Shown here piece by piece: positions 17,344 to 26,398 of a DNA stretch of 64,000 nt. The stretch spans positions 24,875-88,874 of the forward strand of contig NZ_PBSH01000037.1 of the NCBI RefSeq assembly GCF_002726155.1, written 5' to 3'. The position numbers were made by a program, and so were the translations under genes. Position 1 is the first letter of the stretch; each line of letters opens with the position of its first letter. The DNA comes from Alcanivorax sp. (GTDB lineage: Bacteria; Pseudomonadota; Gammaproteobacteria; Pseudomonadales; Alcanivoracaceae). Below the pieces are notes generated by a model. The model did no database searches and was not told the DNA's origin. It saw nothing but the letters and a program-made list of their open reading frames with translations.

Positions 17344-17553
17344 TCATTCCGGCACCGGCATGCCCCGCTGGCACTGGGTACAGGTCACCACCATATCCAG
17401 ATGTTGCCGGCGCCCCTCCTCGCTCACCGCCCAGGGGCGGTTAATAAAGGGCGGCTGGTGACGGACGTGCTGGCGGTGGCCGCAGGACAACAGCATGACC
17501 CAGTCACCCGCCTCATCTTGCTCAAAGCCATTGACCGTTACTTGAAAAGACAT
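17344..17553 (-). CDS. DUF3565 domain protein, probable zinc-binding
   Basis: A 69-residue protein matching the DUF3565 pattern: GFEQDEAGDWVMLLSCGHRQHVRHQPPF, a conserved NRPW, and a C-x-x-C pair (CTQC) at the C-terminus. The CGH and CxxC motifs probably bind one zinc ion. Function unknown. It stands alone, downstream of the BCCT terminator. Confidence 0.8.
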   Translation of the reverse strand: MSFQVTVNGFEQDEAGDWVMLLSCGHRQHVRHQPPFINRPWAVSEEGRRQHLDMVVTCTQCQRGMPVPE

Positions 17554-17600
17554 GCTTGCCTCCTCTGTCAGTCATTCCTGTTATACCAACATGACGCCAA

Positions 17601-17630
17601 AAAAAATGCCCGCATCAGCGGGCATTTTTT
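17601..17630 (-). terminator. Rho-independent terminator of the BCCT gene
   Basis: Perfect hairpin with arms at 17601-17613 and 17618-17630 (core TGCCCGC/GCGGGCA) flanked by A and T tracts; 19 bases past the BCCT stop. Confidence 0.85.
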
Positions 17631-17649
17631 AAAGATCACCAACGCTAGA

Positions 17650-19218
17650 TCAAGCCAGTTGGAGACGCTTGCGTTCTGCCGACAGGGCAATAAACAGACT
17701 CACGCACATCAACAACAGCACGATGGTAAATGGCAGCCCGGTTGTTACAGCCCCTGATTGCAGAGCCTTCAGGGCTTCCTTGCCACCGCCATACAGCAGT
17801 ACACCCGCAATCAGGCCTTCCATAACGGCCCAGAAAATGCGCTGGGGCACCGGCGCATCCACCTTGCCACCCGCCGTAATGGAGTCGATCACCAGAGAGC
17901 CGGAGTCCGAAGAGGTCACGAAGAAAATCAGTACCAGCGCAATCGCCATAAAGGAAATGATGCCGGTCCACGGCAGATGCGCCAGCATCTGGAACATGGC
18001 CAGCGATGCATCACTCACCCCGTTGGCCAGTTCACCCACGCCATTGATGGATTGCTCCAGCCCTGTGCCACCAAAGGTGCTCATCCAGATAATGGTAATC
18101 ACCGTGGGCACCAGCAGTACCGCCACAATGAACTCACGCACGGTGCGGCCCTTGGAAATGCGGGCAATGAACATCCCCACAAACGGCGACCAGGAAATCC
18201 ACCAGGCCCAATAGAACACGGTCCAGCCATGCATCCACTCACTGTCTTCACGGCCAAACCAGGTACTCAGCGGAATGATATTACTGATGTAGTCCACCGC
18301 CGTGGTGCCAAAACCGGTGATGATCAGCATGGTCGGCCCGGCGATGATCACGAAGAGCAACAAGAAGACTGCCAGGCTCATATTGATGTTACTGAGCACT
18401 TTCACGCCACCATCCAGGCCGCGCACCACCGAGAGCACCGCAACAGCAGTAACACCGACAATAATACCGACCTGAACATTGATCGCATTGGGCGTATCAA
18501 ACAGGAAATGCAGGCCCCCGGCAGCTTGCTGAGCGCCCAGACCCAGCGACGTCGCCAGACCGAAGATCGTGGCCAGCACCGCCAGAATGTCGATGATGTG
18601 ACCCGGCCAGCCCCAACACCGCTCACCCAGCAGCGGGTAGAACGCTGAGCGGATCGTCAGAGGCATCCCCTTGTTATAGGTGAAAAAGGCCAACGACAGC
18701 GCCACTACGGCGTAAATCGCCCAGGGGTGCAGACCCCAGTGATACATGGTTGCCCCCATGGCCGTGTGCCGCGCCGCTTCCGACCCGGCCTCAACCGCTA
18801 ACGGTGTCCCGTACCACTGGCCATTCAGGTAGGCCACTGGCTCGGCCACGCTCCAGAACATGAGGCCAATCCCCATGCCTGCCGCAAACAGCATGGCAAA
18901 CCAGGACAGGGTGGAAAATTCCGGTTTGGCGCTCTGTCCGCCCAGCCGAATCTTACCCAGTGGCAGCACGGCCAACAGCACACAGAACAGCACAAAAATA
19001 TTGCCGCTGACCATGAACAGCCAGTCAAAATGCTCAATGGCCCAAGTCTTGGAACCATTCAGCAGGGTGTTGGCCTGCTCGGGAAAGATCAGCGTCCCGA
19101 TAACAAACGTGAGGATCAGTACCGCACTGATAAAAAATACAGGATTGTGCATGTCCATACCCATGACCTGCACATTGTCCTGGCCGACGTCATAGTCGGT
19201 CTCGTAATCAATTTTCAT
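17650..19218 (-). CDS. BCCT family betaine/choline/carnitine transporter
   Basis: A 522-residue inner-membrane transporter with about 12 hydrophobic helices. The signature segments are present: GMGIGLMFWSVAEP in helix 3 and the tryptophan-rich WWISWSPFVGMFIARISKGRTVREF in helix 8-9. The family takes up glycine betaine, choline or similar quaternary amines with sodium or protons, mainly for osmoprotection. Length and short C-terminal tail resemble OpuD/BetP-type carriers without a long regulatory tail. GGAG precedes the ATG, and a 620-base leader region lies upstream. Confidence 0.9.
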   Translation of the reverse strand: MKIDYETDYDVGQDNVQVMGMDMHNPVFFISAVLILTFVIGTLIFPEQANTLLNGSKTWAIEHFDWLFMVSGNIFVLFCVLLAVLPLGKIRLGGQSAKPEFSTLSWFAMLFAAGMGIGLMFWSVAEPVAYLNGQWYGTPLAVEAGSEAARHTAMGATMYHWGLHPWAIYAVVALSLAFFTYNKGMPLTIRSAFYPLLGERCWGWPGHIIDILAVLATIFGLATSLGLGAQQAAGGLHFLFDTPNAINVQVGIIVGVTAVAVLSVVRGLDGGVKVLSNINMSLAVFLLLFVIIAGPTMLIITGFGTTAVDYISNIIPLSTWFGREDSEWMHGWTVFYWAWWISWSPFVGMFIARISKGRTVREFIVAVLLVPTVITIIWMSTFGGTGLEQSINGVGELANGVSDASLAMFQMLAHLPWTGIISFMAIALVLIFFVTSSDSGSLVIDSITAGGKVDAPVPQRIFWAVMEGLIAGVLLYGGGKEALKALQSGAVTTGLPFTIVLLLMCVSLFIALSAERKRLQLA

Positions 19219-19792
19219 TTAAGCTCCGTATTCCGTCTTGCTTCGAGGGGCAGATTATCTGCCTTTCAGCCAGTCGGTTCGGACGATGTGAGGAAACCGG
19301 TTTGGCTTCCTCTGCAGCTTCCACAGCCAGACATCACCTGAACGCGAAGCGACCCTTCTGGTCGCCATCTTGGTCAGATCGTCAACAATACAAATGCGCT
19401 GCAATCCCCTGGACAAAGGAGCCATACGGGGCCCCGGTAGCGTTTGGCGTCGCCAATAACGATGCTTTCATCAGTCTCTCCCTTCTTTGTCGTCTTTAAA
19501 CAGACTAAATAGTGGTCGACCAATGTCAAATACCTCTCTGTGGCTATGCACCAGCACGCACAAAGTTCGGATCATCAGAGAGCAAGACATCAGTCAGAGA
19601 TTGGCCGGGAAGAATCCAGCCAAGGCATGGGCGCAGTTAGCCCAGAGAGGAGGTGTTACACGTAGGTGGTTTCAGTAATCTCGACACCGGGTCGTCGTTC
19701 CTTTCGCCACAAAAGAGCGCGCATGGTAGCACACTGCGAAAGAACCTGCTTTTACCACCCGTATCCGGCGACGCTGGCCGGGAGATAGCCAT
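19219..19792. other. Long non-coding region upstream of the BCCT gene
   Basis: No convincing gene is found here. It holds several inverted repeats: 19290-19312 (GAGGAA arms), 19349-19365 (GCGACC arms, five-base loop), 19444-19456 (TTGGCG arms) and the perfect palindrome TGGTCGACCA at 19513-19522. The last could be an operator. The BCCT promoter must lie here, and a structured leader or small RNA is possible. Confidence 0.4.
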
Positions 19793-19822
19793 AAAAAAAC
19801 GGAGCCAGTGGCTCCGTTTTTT
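19793..19822 (-). terminator. Terminator of the hom-thrC operon
   Basis: Arms ACGGAGCC (19799-19806) and GGCTCCGT (19810-19817) with a three-base loop and a run of A on the plus strand, which is a U tract for the minus-strand transcript. Confidence 0.85.
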
Positions 19823-19838
19823 ATTACGCCTGAAGCGA

Positions 19839-20921
19839 TCAGGACATGTTGGACAGGATTGCGCCTTTTACCGCATCCAGATCCGCATCGATGGTGACCA
19901 TGCGGCTGTCTTGGCACTGGGCAATAGCGGTATCCGGGTCTTTCAGGCCGTTACCCGTCAAAGTGCAGACGATGGTAGAGCCTTCCGGAATCTTGCCGGC
20001 CTTGATGTCGCGCATGGCGCCACCAATAGAGGCCGCAGAGGCGGGCTCACAGAAAATCCCTTCTTTCTCTGCCAGCAACTTCTGTGCAGTCAGGATTTCG
20101 TGATCGCTAAGCTCATCGAACCAGCCTTTGGATTCTTCCTGCAGTTGCCACGCCTTGTCCCAGGATTGCGGATTACCAATACGGATGGCCGTTGCCACGG
20201 TTTCCGGATCAGTTACTCGCTCGCCACGCATGAAGGGCGCGGAGCCTTCAGCCTGATAACCGACCATCTTCGGAGCGGCATTAACGATGCCTGACTTGTG
20301 GTATTCGCTGTAGCCCATCCAGTGCGCAGAAATATTACCAGCATTACCCACGGGCAAGCAGTGATAGTCCGGGGCACGCCCCAGCTCTTCGACGATTTCG
20401 AAGGCGGCGGTTTTTTGCCCCTGCAGACGATACGGGTTTACCGAGTTCACGATAGTCACCGGCGCCTTCTCGGCCACCTGTTTCACCAGTTCCATGCCTT
20501 GGTCGAAATTGCCACGGATTTGCATGATCACGGCACCGTACATCATTGCCTGGGCCAGCTTGCCCATGGCAATTTTGCCTTCCGGAATCAGTACAAATGC
20601 GGTGATGCCAGCACGGGCGGCGTAGGCCGCGGCAGCGGCGGACGTGTTGCCGGTGGAGGCACAGATGATGGCATTACTGCCCTCTTCCACGGCCTTGGTG
20701 ACCGCCATGGTCATGCCCCGGTCCTTGAAAGAGCCGGTGGGGTTTAGGCCTTCGTATTTGACGTAGATATCCACGTCCTTGCCCAACAGCTTGGGAATAT
20801 TCTTCAGGCGAATCAGCGGGGTGTTCCCCTCGCCCAGGCTGATGATCGGCGTGTCATCATTCACCGGCAGGTGGTCACGGTAACGGTTGATCAGGCCGGT
20901 GTAACGGTCACGAAAAGGCAT
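19839..20921 (-). CDS. thrC: Threonine synthase
   Basis: A 360-residue PLP enzyme that converts O-phosphohomoserine to threonine. The PLP lysine is Lys66 in PTGSFKDRGM; the STGNTSAAAAAYAARAG and TLTGNGLKD segments complete the cofactor site. Its length fits the shorter thrC type found in Gram-positive bacteria and some proteobacteria. It follows hom by 100 bases in one transcription unit; the gap holds inverted heptad arrays. Confidence 0.93.
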   Translation of the reverse strand: MPFRDRYTGLINRYRDHLPVNDDTPIISLGEGNTPLIRLKNIPKLLGKDVDIYVKYEGLNPTGSFKDRGMTMAVTKAVEEGSNAIICASTGNTSAAAAAYAARAGITAFVLIPEGKIAMGKLAQAMMYGAVIMQIRGNFDQGMELVKQVAEKAPVTIVNSVNPYRLQGQKTAAFEIVEELGRAPDYHCLPVGNAGNISAHWMGYSEYHKSGIVNAAPKMVGYQAEGSAPFMRGERVTDPETVATAIRIGNPQSWDKAWQLQEESKGWFDELSDHEILTAQKLLAEKEGIFCEPASAASIGGAMRDIKAGKIPEGSTIVCTLTGNGLKDPDTAIAQCQDSRMVTIDADLDAVKGAILSNMS

Positions 20922-20944
20922 GGTTTTGGTCTCTCTTCATTAGC

Positions 20945-21009
20945 TTACACGCAACACGCTAACACGCATCACGGTTTTGGCGTGCAGGCGTGCTGCGTGC
21001 AGCCCTGCA
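20945..21009. repeat. Heptad arrays in opposite orientation
   Basis: Left array (20945-20973): four units ending in CACG at 7, 8 and 7-base steps. Right array (20980-21009): units beginning GCGTG at 20980, 20988 and 20995, then a degenerate one. CACG and CGTG are complementary, so the two arrays are inverted and could pair. They occupy the hom-thrC gap. Confidence 0.65.
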
Positions 21010-21021
21010 AGCATTATTTAT

Positions 21022-22323
21022 TCAGGCATCGAGCGTTTCCACTCTGATACGCATTATATCGCTATCTACGGCCTCAAGGGCACCGATCTTGGCCAGGGCG
21101 GCGCTCATGTCACCTTCGCGCACCACGTGGGTCATCATCACGATGGGCACCAGGCCCTGGTCCACTTCACGCTGCACCAGGGCATCAATGCTGACATTAT
21201 TATCACTGAGAATCCGTGTCACATCGGCCAGCACACCGGTCTTGTCTTGCACGTGCAAGCGCAGGTAGAAGCTGCAGGACACGTCATCGATGGTCAGAAT
21301 CGGCTCATCGGACATCTGGTCGGTGTGGAAGCCCAGATACGGCACTCGCTCGTCGTGGTCCACGGTCAGTGCGCGGCCCAGTTCAATGATGTCAGCCACG
21401 ACAGCAGAAGCGGTGGGCTCGGCGCCGGCGCCGGCGCCGTAAAAGAGCGTCGGACCGACCGCATCGCCATCAATCATGATGGCGTTCATCACACCATTCA
21501 CCGCAGACAGCATGGTTTCCTTGGGAATCAGGGTCGGGTGCACACGCAGTTCGATACCGTTGCCGGTGTCCTTGGCGATCCCCAGATGCTTGATGCGATA
21601 GCCGAAGTGCGCAGCGCTGGCCACATCTTCCGTGGTAATCCGGCTGATCCCTTCGGTGTAAACCTTGGAAAACTGCAGCGGGATACCGAACGCAATGGAG
21701 GCCAGAATGGTCAGTTTGTGAGCCGCATCAATGCCTTCCACATCGAAGGTGGGGTCTGCTTCCGCGTAACCCAGAGCCTGCGCTTCCGCCAGTACATCAT
21801 CAAACGCCCGGCCGCCCTCTTCCATTTCGGTGAGGATAAAGTTGCCGGTGCCATTGATAATGCCTGCCAGCCAGTTCACGTGGTTCGCCGCCAGACCTTC
21901 ACCCAGCGACTTGAGGATGGGAATCCCGCCCGCCACGGACGCTTCAAACGCCACATCCACGCCGTTATCCTGGGCGGCCTGGAAAATTTCATTACCGTGC
22001 TCGGCAATCAACGCCTTGTTGGCGGTGACCACGTGCTTGCCGTTCTTGATAGCGGTAAGTACCAACTCACGGGCAGTATCAATGCCGCCAATCAGCTCCA
22101 CCAGAATGTCGATATCCGGGTCTGTCGCCACCGCAAAAATATCGCGGGAAAGACGAATATCACTGGTATCACAGGCCGCATTGTCGCGGCGGGCACCGAT
22201 ATGGGTAATTTCAATCGGACAGCCCACGCGGCGGGCAATATCCCGCGCGTTACGCTTCAGTACATTCACGGTGCCAGAACCCACCGTGCCCAGACCAGCA
22301 ATACCCACCTTCACCGACTTCAC
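21022..22323 (-). CDS. hom: Homoserine dehydrogenase
   Basis: A 433-residue monofunctional enzyme that reduces aspartate semialdehyde to homoserine. The NAD(P) turn GIAGLGTVGSG is at residues 7-17, the catalytic core follows (VEGIDAAHKLTILA contains the catalytic Asp-Ala-Ala-His-Lys stretch), and the C-terminus is an ACT domain (from about residue 350) for feedback by threonine. AGAGG precedes the ATG. It is the first gene of hom-thrC. Confidence 0.93.
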   Translation of the reverse strand: MKSVKVGIAGLGTVGSGTVNVLKRNARDIARRVGCPIEITHIGARRDNAACDTSDIRLSRDIFAVATDPDIDILVELIGGIDTARELVLTAIKNGKHVVTANKALIAEHGNEIFQAAQDNGVDVAFEASVAGGIPILKSLGEGLAANHVNWLAGIINGTGNFILTEMEEGGRAFDDVLAEAQALGYAEADPTFDVEGIDAAHKLTILASIAFGIPLQFSKVYTEGISRITTEDVASAAHFGYRIKHLGIAKDTGNGIELRVHPTLIPKETMLSAVNGVMNAIMIDGDAVGPTLFYGAGAGAEPTASAVVADIIELGRALTVDHDERVPYLGFHTDQMSDEPILTIDDVSCSFYLRLHVQDKTGVLADVTRILSDNNVSIDALVQREVDQGLVPIVMMTHVVREGDMSAALAKIGALEAVDSDIMRIRVETLDA

Positions 22324-22365
22324 GTGATTTCCTCTCTTTATTCAGGGCGCACAAGATGCAGCCTG

Positions 22366-23556
22366 TTAGCCCAGCAGCCCATCCTGACGGAACATCTTCT
22401 TGATGCCGCGCATGGCCTGCCGGGTGCGTTGTTCATTCTCAATCAGTGCAAACCGCACATGATCGTCACCATAGTCGCCAAAACCGATGCCCGGCGACAC
22501 TGCTACACCGGCTTCGGTGAGCAGCTTTTTGGAAAACTCCAGCGAGCCCATGGCCTTGTAGGGTTCGGGGATTTCCGCCCAGACAAACATGGTGGCACGG
22601 GGCTTTTCCACCGACCAGCCAATGTCACACAACCCGTCCACCAGCACATCACGGCGCTCGCGATACATCTCGCAGATTTCAGCTACACAACTCTGATCCC
22701 CTTCCAGGGCGGCTATCGCCGCCACCTGAATCGGAGTAAAGGTGCCGTAATCCATGTATGACTTGATACGTGCCAAGGCGTGGATCAGCTCTTTATTGCC
22801 GCAACAGAACCCCACCCGCCAACCGGGCATGTTGTAGCTCTTGGACAAAGAGAAGAACTCCACGGCCACATCTTTAGCGCCTTCCACCTGCAGAATGGAG
22901 GGGGCCTTGTAGCCATCGAACACGATATCCGCATAGGCGATATCGTGCACCACCCAGATCTGGTGCTCCCTGGCGATGGCGACTACCTTCTCAAAGAAGT
23001 CCAGCTCCACACACTGAGCCGTCGGGTTGCCAGGAAAATTCAGCACCAGCATTTTCGGCTTGGGCCAGGATTCCTTGATCGCCCGCTCCAGCTCCACAAA
23101 AAAATCCACCCCTTTCACCATAGGCACATGGCGGATATCCGCGTTGGAAATCACAAACCCATAGGGATGAATCGGGTAACTGGGGTTGGGCACCAGCACG
23201 GTATCTCCCGGTCCCATGGTGGCCAGCGCCAGATGTGCCAGGCCTTCTTTGGAACCGATAGTGACAATGGCCTCTGACGCCGGGTCCAGCTCCACGTCAT
23301 AACGGCGCTGATACCAGTCCGTCATGGCCTTGCGCAAGCGAGGGATCCCCCTCGACTGCGAATAACGGTGGGTATCGCCCCGCTGGGCGGTTTCTGTCAG
23401 CTTATCGACAATATGTTTTGGCGTGGGCTGATCCGGATTGCCCATGCTGAAATCGATAATATCCTCACCCCGCGCTCGCGCTGCGGCCTTCATCTCTCCA
23501 ACAATATTGAAGACATAGGGCGGCAAACGACGGATTCGCTGGAAATCGGTTTCCAC
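22366..23556 (-). CDS. alaC: Alanine transaminase, AlaC-type class I aminotransferase
   Basis: A 396-residue PLP aminotransferase. [14 protein letters not shown] contains the Schiff-base lysine and PTAQC with HDIAYAD the cofactor contacts; the [11 protein letters not shown] and PGIGFGDYG segments are typical of AlaC, which makes alanine from pyruvate and glutamate. GTG 23556 follows AAGG and is preferred to the ATG at 23595, which has no ribosome site. It lies upstream of hom and may share its promoter (42-base gap). Confidence 0.88.
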   Translation of the reverse strand: METDFQRIRRLPPYVFNIVGEMKAAARARGEDIIDFSMGNPDQPTPKHIVDKLTETAQRGDTHRYSQSRGIPRLRKAMTDWYQRRYDVELDPASEAIVTIGSKEGLAHLALATMGPGDTVLVPNPSYPIHPYGFVISNADIRHVPMVKGVDFFVELERAIKESWPKPKMLVLNFPGNPTAQCVELDFFEKVVAIAREHQIWVVHDIAYADIVFDGYKAPSILQVEGAKDVAVEFFSLSKSYNMPGWRVGFCCGNKELIHALARIKSYMDYGTFTPIQVAAIAALEGDQSCVAEICEMYRERRDVLVDGLCDIGWSVEKPRATMFVWAEIPEPYKAMGSLEFSKKLLTEAGVAVSPGIGFGDYGDDHVRFALIENEQRTRQAMRGIKKMFRQDGLLG

Positions 23557-23677
23557 GACAGCACCTTGGGTGGGAGTAAAAGAAGGCCGACACATTAACG
23601 GCGCAACCCCGCGTCGTCAATGTGCCGGCACCGTGTTTACGGCAGCAAAGCACCGTAATACGGGGGATACAGGCGAA

Positions 23678-24421
23678 TCAGTTCAGCCGCTTGAGCATAT
23701 CTTCGGGGGTCAGATAGCCACCCAGCTGCTTGCCTTCGGTGGTGTAAATCGCCGGTGTACCGCGTACCCCGAATTTCAGGCCCAGCTCATATTGCTCATC
23801 AACCGGCTTGGCGCACTCGCCCAGCTCTGCATTGTTGATCTTGTCATTGAGTTTGGCATCCGACAGCGCCTGCTGGCGGTCTTGCGCACACCAGATATGA
23901 CGCATTGAAGCCGCCGCCTGGGTGGTCGGGCCACCGCGGGGGAAGGCCAGGTAGTGGACCGTCACGCCGGACGCCATATATTCATCAATATGGCGGTGCA
24001 GCTTACGGCAGTAGCCACAAGAAATATCGGTGAACACGTACACTTCCACTTTCTCGTCTTCAGCGGCGTAAGTGATCATGTCGTCCTTGTTCAGCGTCTT
24101 GATGCCCTCAGCGCGCACCTTTTCCAGGCGCTGCTCCGCCGGATTGACCACCTCGCCGTCTTTCAGCTCAAGCAGCTTGCCGATCATGATAAAACGGCCG
24201 TCTTCGCTCATGTAAACGGTTTCACTCCCGTTTACTTCCAGCGCCAGCATGCCCGCCATGGGGGCAGCACGCACATCACTGACTTCAACAGCAGGAAAAG
24301 CTTTCTCGAAAGCCGCTTTCGCCTGTTCACCATCGATCTCGGCGTTACCCTTGGCGGTTTCAGAACTGGCGCCACATGCGGTCATCAGCCCCAACAAAAC
24401 AAACAGCAAAACCTTTTTCAT
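23678..24421 (-). CDS. dsbC: Thiol:disulfide isomerase DsbC, apparent lipoprotein form
   Basis: A 247-residue periplasmic disulphide isomerase: N-terminal dimerisation domain, linker, then a thioredoxin fold with active site C-G-Y-C (Cys135, Cys138) and cis-proline in RGTPAIYT. A second cysteine pair (in WCAQD and GECAKP) matches the structural disulphide of DsbC. Unusually, the signal peptide ends LMTAC-G with Cys16 in lipobox position, so the protein may be lipid-anchored. AAGGAG precedes the ATG. Gene order xerD-dsbC-hom-thrC is as in Pseudomonas. Confidence 0.92.
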   Translation of the reverse strand: MKKVLLFVLLGLMTACGASSETAKGNAEIDGEQAKAAFEKAFPAVEVSDVRAAPMAGMLALEVNGSETVYMSEDGRFIMIGKLLELKDGEVVNPAEQRLEKVRAEGIKTLNKDDMITYAAEDEKVEVYVFTDISCGYCRKLHRHIDEYMASGVTVHYLAFPRGGPTTQAAASMRHIWCAQDRQQALSDAKLNDKINNAELGECAKPVDEQYELGLKFGVRGTPAIYTTEGKQLGGYLTPEDMLKRLN

Positions 24422-24466
24422 TGTGTCGTTACTCCTTCTCTTACCTGTGAGAACCCGCCACCAGGC

Positions 24467-25405
24467 TCAGGTTCCCGATCGGGGGTGATGTTTCTGGTAG
24501 ACGTCTTGTAACCGCTGTTGCGCTACATGGGTGTAAATCTGGGTGGTCGACAGATCCGAGTGCCCCAAAAGCAGCTGTACCACCCGCAAATCTGCGCCGT
24601 GATTCAACAGGTGCGTGGCAAATGCATGCCGCAGTGTATGGGGAGAGAGCTTTTTTTGCACCCCCGCAACAATCGCCAACTGCTTGATTCGATGCCAGAA
24701 TGTTTGTCGCGTCATACAGGTGCCACGGCGGCTGGGGAAAAGCAGCTCCTGGTTGCCCCCCTGCTGATCCGCTGCCAGCAACTGTGGGCGCCCTTCCCGA
24801 GCATAACGGCTCAGCCAGTGCAGCGCTTCTTCTCCCAGCGGCACCAACCGTTCCTTGTCGCCCTTACCAATCACCCGAATCAGGCCCTGGCGCGGATTGA
24901 TCTGGCTTTGGGTCAAGGTCACCAGCTCCGTGACCCGCAGGCCTGTAGCATAAAGCACCTCCAGCATGGCCCGGTCCCGCAGCCCTAACGGCGTAGAAAG
25001 ATCCGGCGCCGCCAGCAACGCCTCCACATCCGCTTCACTCAGGGTCTTTGGCAACGGCCTGCCCAGTTTCGGCCGTTCAATCAGCAATGCCGGATCTTCG
25101 GCAATGCGTCCTTCCCGCTTAAGCCAGCGGTAGAAGCTTTTCACCGCTGATAACTGCCGGGCCACAGAGCGCGCGCTGAGGCCCTGCTGATGCCGGGCGG
25201 CCAGAAATTCCAGCAGCTGATAGCGCTCGCACGCCAACAAACCCGCTCGTTCATGCTGTAACCAGGTAGCCAGCTGGCTCAGGTCACGGCGGTAATTGGA
25301 CAGGCTGTGCTCGCTAAGGCCCTTTTCCAGCCACTGCTGATCCAGCCAGCTATCAATCAGCCGACCATGTTCATCCGTTAATTGCCCGTCTGTCACCGTT
25401 CCCAT
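24467..25405 (-). CDS. xerD: Tyrosine recombinase XerD
   Basis: A 312-residue site-specific recombinase that acts with XerC at dif to resolve chromosome dimers. It has the N-terminal SAM-like core-binding domain (residues about 15-105) and catalytic residues Arg157, Lys181, His256, Arg259, His282 and Tyr291. The position upstream of dsbC is the usual place for xerD. The N-terminus is about 14 residues longer than Escherichia coli XerD; there is no strong ribosome site before ATG 25405. Confidence 0.93.
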   Translation of the reverse strand: MGTVTDGQLTDEHGRLIDSWLDQQWLEKGLSEHSLSNYRRDLSQLATWLQHERAGLLACERYQLLEFLAARHQQGLSARSVARQLSAVKSFYRWLKREGRIAEDPALLIERPKLGRPLPKTLSEADVEALLAAPDLSTPLGLRDRAMLEVLYATGLRVTELVTLTQSQINPRQGLIRVIGKGDKERLVPLGEEALHWLSRYAREGRPQLLAADQQGGNQELLFPSRRGTCMTRQTFWHRIKQLAIVAGVQKKLSPHTLRHAFATHLLNHGADLRVVQLLLGHSDLSTTQIYTHVAQQRLQDVYQKHHPRSGT

Positions 25406-25591
25406 TACGCTATGAAGCCTTAATCAAGTTGAAAAAACAATAAGTTACCCAGCGTTACCGGTTTTCTGTACCGGCGTCTCTTTTACCAAATATTACGCAT
25501 AAGACCGGCGCCATTAACGACAAACAACGCGATTTAGGGCAACAATGGAGGTCAGCAAAATTTCAAGACATCGTCACCAAGGAGAGGAATC

Positions 25592-25846
25592 GTGGGAATT
25601 TTATCCTGGATTGTATTCGGCTTGATTGCCGGCATCATCGCCAAATGGATTATGCCAGGGAAGGACCCGGGCGGCTTTATTGTCACCACCTTGATCGGTA
25701 TTGCTGGCGCCGTAGTCGGCGGCTGGCTGGGCTCCATTACCGGGCTGGGTGGTTCGGTCAGCGGATTCAGCCTGGGCAGTTTTGTCACCGCCATCGTCGG
25801 CGCGCTGGTACTTCTGGCCCTGTACCGGATGATCAAGAAAAACTAG
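25592..25846 (+). CDS. GlsB/YeaQ/YmgE family stress membrane protein
   Basis: An 84-residue protein of the transglycosylase-associated (Tag1) family with three hydrophobic helices and the conserved GLIAGIIAKWIMPGKDPGG start. Members are small inner-membrane proteins induced by acid, osmotic or general stress; the mechanism is unknown. Translation begins at GTG 25592, eight bases or fewer after AAGGAGAGG, a very strong site. Confidence 0.9.
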   Translation: MGILSWIVFGLIAGIIAKWIMPGKDPGGFIVTTLIGIAGAVVGGWLGSITGLGGSVSGFSLGSFVTAIVGALVLLALYRMIKKN

Positions 25847-25904
25847 GACGCCTGGCGTCCTGAGCACCATGCCGAGAGCATTTGGCGCTCAGTGTTCTAC
25901 CAAC

Positions 25905-25939
25905 AAAAAAGCCGCTTCCCAGAAGGAAGCGGCTTTTTT
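25905..25939. terminator. Bidirectional terminator
   Basis: Perfect 15-base arms (25905-25919 and 25925-25939) with AAAAAA and TTTTTT ends and a five-base loop, between the convergent GlsB-family gene and rplS. Confidence 0.92.
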
Positions 25940-26031
25940 GTTGGAGCAATCTACCGGGCCAGAGGTTGATTTCGCATGCCCTACAGCAAAGGCTAAACCA
26001 ACATTCGCTCGCGATAGAGGAAATCCGCAAT

Positions 26032-26388
26032 CTACCGGATTTTTTCTTTGATCCGTGCGGACTTACCAGAGCGATCACGCAGATAGTAGAGCTTGGCGCG
26101 GCTCACATCACCACGACGATTCACCTGGATGGAATCGATCAGCGGGCTATGCAGCTGGAATACACGCTCAACACCCACACCGTGGGAGATCTTACGTACG
26201 GTGAACGCAGAGTTCAGGCCACGGTTACGACGAGCGATAACCACACCCTGGAACGCCTGCAGACGCTCACGGGTACCTTCCTTTACTTTCACTTGCACGG
26301 TGACGGTGTCACCAGCGCCGAATTCCGGTATTTCGGTTTTCAGCTGGGCGTTTTCGATGCCCTGGATAATAAGGTTCTTGCCACTCAT
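26032..26388 (-). CDS. rplS: 50S ribosomal protein L19
   Basis: A 118-residue ribosomal protein of the large subunit at the 30S-50S interface. It matches L19 throughout, including [33 protein letters not shown] and the basic C-terminus. It is the last gene of the rpsP-rimM-trmD-rplS operon, ten bases after trmD, with AGGAG in the gap. Confidence 0.97.
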   Translation of the reverse strand: MSGKNLIIQGIENAQLKTEIPEFGAGDTVTVQVKVKEGTRERLQAFQGVVIARRNRGLNSAFTVRKISHGVGVERVFQLHSPLIDSIQVNRRGDVSRAKLYYLRDRSGKSARIKEKIR

Positions 26389-26398
26389 GGCAGTGCTC

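Noticed and set aside
19513..19522. TGGTCGACCA as a FadR/PdhR-type operator
   Set aside because: The half-sites fit the GntR family, but the spacing lacks the usual odd central base and the only GntR gene here is 25 kb away, so no regulator is assigned.
20977..22761. A 594-codon open frame opposite hom
   Set aside because: It lies antisense to a certain housekeeping gene, its composition is a shadow of hom codon use (rich in His, Gln and Arg), and it has no recognisable domain.
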